Of a DNA stretch of 32,028 nucleotides, positions 31,661 to 32,028 are shown piece after piece (the stretch's first letter is position 1; each line of letters starts with the position of its first letter). The notes beneath the pieces are model-generated. The model made no database searches. It worked only from the letters and a program-made list of their open reading frames with translations, and was not told the origin of the DNA. This stretch comes from Candidatus Moraniibacteriota bacterium (GTDB lineage Bacteria > Patescibacteriota > Minisyncoccia > Moranbacterales > GCA-2747515): assembly GCA_018401135.1 (NCBI GenBank), contig JAGYLL010000009.1, forward strand, positions 1-32,028, written 5' to 3'. A program made the translations under genes and the position numbers.

Positions 31661-32028
31661 TCATTCTATGCAACCTTCTACATATCCTGCTGATTGCGCA
31701 TCCTCTTTACTGGTAAAACATTTTCTATTTTCAGGTTTTATTTGTTTTGCCCAATGACAAGAAGGAGAATGGTATTTATTAGAATGAACACTTCCCACAA
31801 AAACACAACTTTGTTCATTTTCAGGAACTACTTTTTGAGTAGAATTTTTTTGAGACATTACCCCCTGTACATCTTTTTCTAAAGAAATTTCTTCAGGAAA
31901 AGGACAATCTTCTCGTAATCGCTCAAGAATAAGAGGTTCTTCTTTTTGCTGATTGCTCATAAGAAATCCAGCCTCAAAAGAAATAATAGAGCTAAAAATG
32001 AAACATATAAAAATAATGCATGATTTTT
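31661..32028 (-). CDS. secreted Ada-like metal-binding domain protein, 5' end cut by window edge
   Basis: The track gives a 99-residue ORF from an ATG at 31960, but the same frame stays open to the window edge and encodes KSCIIFICFIFSSIISFEAGFL just upstream, a clear signal peptide or membrane anchor. The true start lies beyond 32028. The C-terminal domain, SCVFVGSVHSNKYHSPSCHWAKQIKPENRKCFTSKEDAQSAGY, matches the Ada-type zinc-binding fold that is often attached to secreted nucleases and competence proteins (YHxxxCxWAKxIxPEN). The last Cys pair is reduced to GCIE, where PCxxC is usual, so metal binding may be altered. It ends on TGA, rare in this window. Function is unknown; DNA or metal binding outside the cell is possible. 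Confidence 0.8.
   Translation of the reverse strand, partial: KSCIIFICFIFSSIISFEAGFLMSNQQKEEPLILERLREDCPFPEEISLEKDVQGVMSQKNSTQKVVPENEQSCVFVGSVHSNKYHSPSCHWAKQIKPENRKCFTSKEDAQSAGYVEGCIE

Noticed and set aside
1-32028. Alternative code with UGA as glycine (Gracilibacteria/Absconditabacteria type)
   Set aside because: The long conserved genes (dnaE core, thrS, priA, dnaJ) contain no in-frame UGA and use GGN for glycine, and two genes end on TGA at sensible positions.
1-32028. CRISPR arrays, tRNA or rRNA genes, insertion sequences
   Set aside because: No regularly spaced repeats, cloverleaf-like intergenic segments, transposase motifs or terminal inverted repeats were found by eye.

Overview
This window reads as chromosomal DNA of a small-genome, AT-rich bacterium, most likely a member of the Candidate Phyla Radiation (Patescibacteria). 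This is an inference. It rests on an archaeal-type UMP kinase, an RNHCP-domain protein, a compact SMC, several large membrane proteins of unknown family, dense packing, weak or absent Shine-Dalgarno sites, and stop codons that are almost all TAA or TAG. UGA is not a sense codon: the long conserved genes contain none in frame, and two genes end on it.

Layout. 1-2739 (minus): a repeat-bearing membrane-anchored protein, a small membrane protein and a tRNA-dihydrouridine synthase cut by the left edge. 2806-3816 (plus): galE. 3822-8885 (minus): a four-gene membrane cluster holding a GT-C/YfhO-like 693-residue protein and a standalone protein that resembles only its C-terminal half. 9034-13373 (plus): a PriA with a broken ATPase, peptide deformylase, methionyl-tRNA formyltransferase and a tandem rhodanese-like protein. 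13437-15527 (minus): groS and dnaJ, each behind a CIRCE operator, with a pseudo-receiver protein between them. 15653-18380 (minus): yidD with a small Cys-rich partner, a GGDEF protein, an RNHCP protein and rnhB. 18465-23849 (plus): dnaE, whose 3' end is broken by many frameshifts, then thrS. 23896-24279 (minus): an unknown protein, divergent from miaA (24298-25287, plus). 25327-32028 (minus): a GT4 glycosyltransferase, a Wzz-like protein, smc (split by one frameshift), an HtrA-like protein without His/Asp catalytic residues, UMP kinase, and a secreted Ada-like metal-binding protein cut by the right edge.

Working together. galE, GT4, the Wzz-like protein and the GT-C-like cluster point to surface glycan production. 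PriA, DnaE, SMC, RNase HII and UMP kinase serve DNA replication, chromosome upkeep and nucleotide supply. Def, Fmt, ThrRS, MiaA and Dus serve translation. GroES and DnaJ form a heat-shock block that HrcA probably controls.

The most notable signals are: (i) several proteins with a recognisable fold but missing catalytic residues (PriA, receiver, rhodaneses, HtrA); (ii) a dnaE whose clamp-binding, OB-fold and C-terminal regions are present but scrambled by at least seven indels; (iii) an SMC of about 763 residues with no visible hinge and a one-base frameshift; and (iv) the GT-C-like membrane cluster with its orphan half-paralog.
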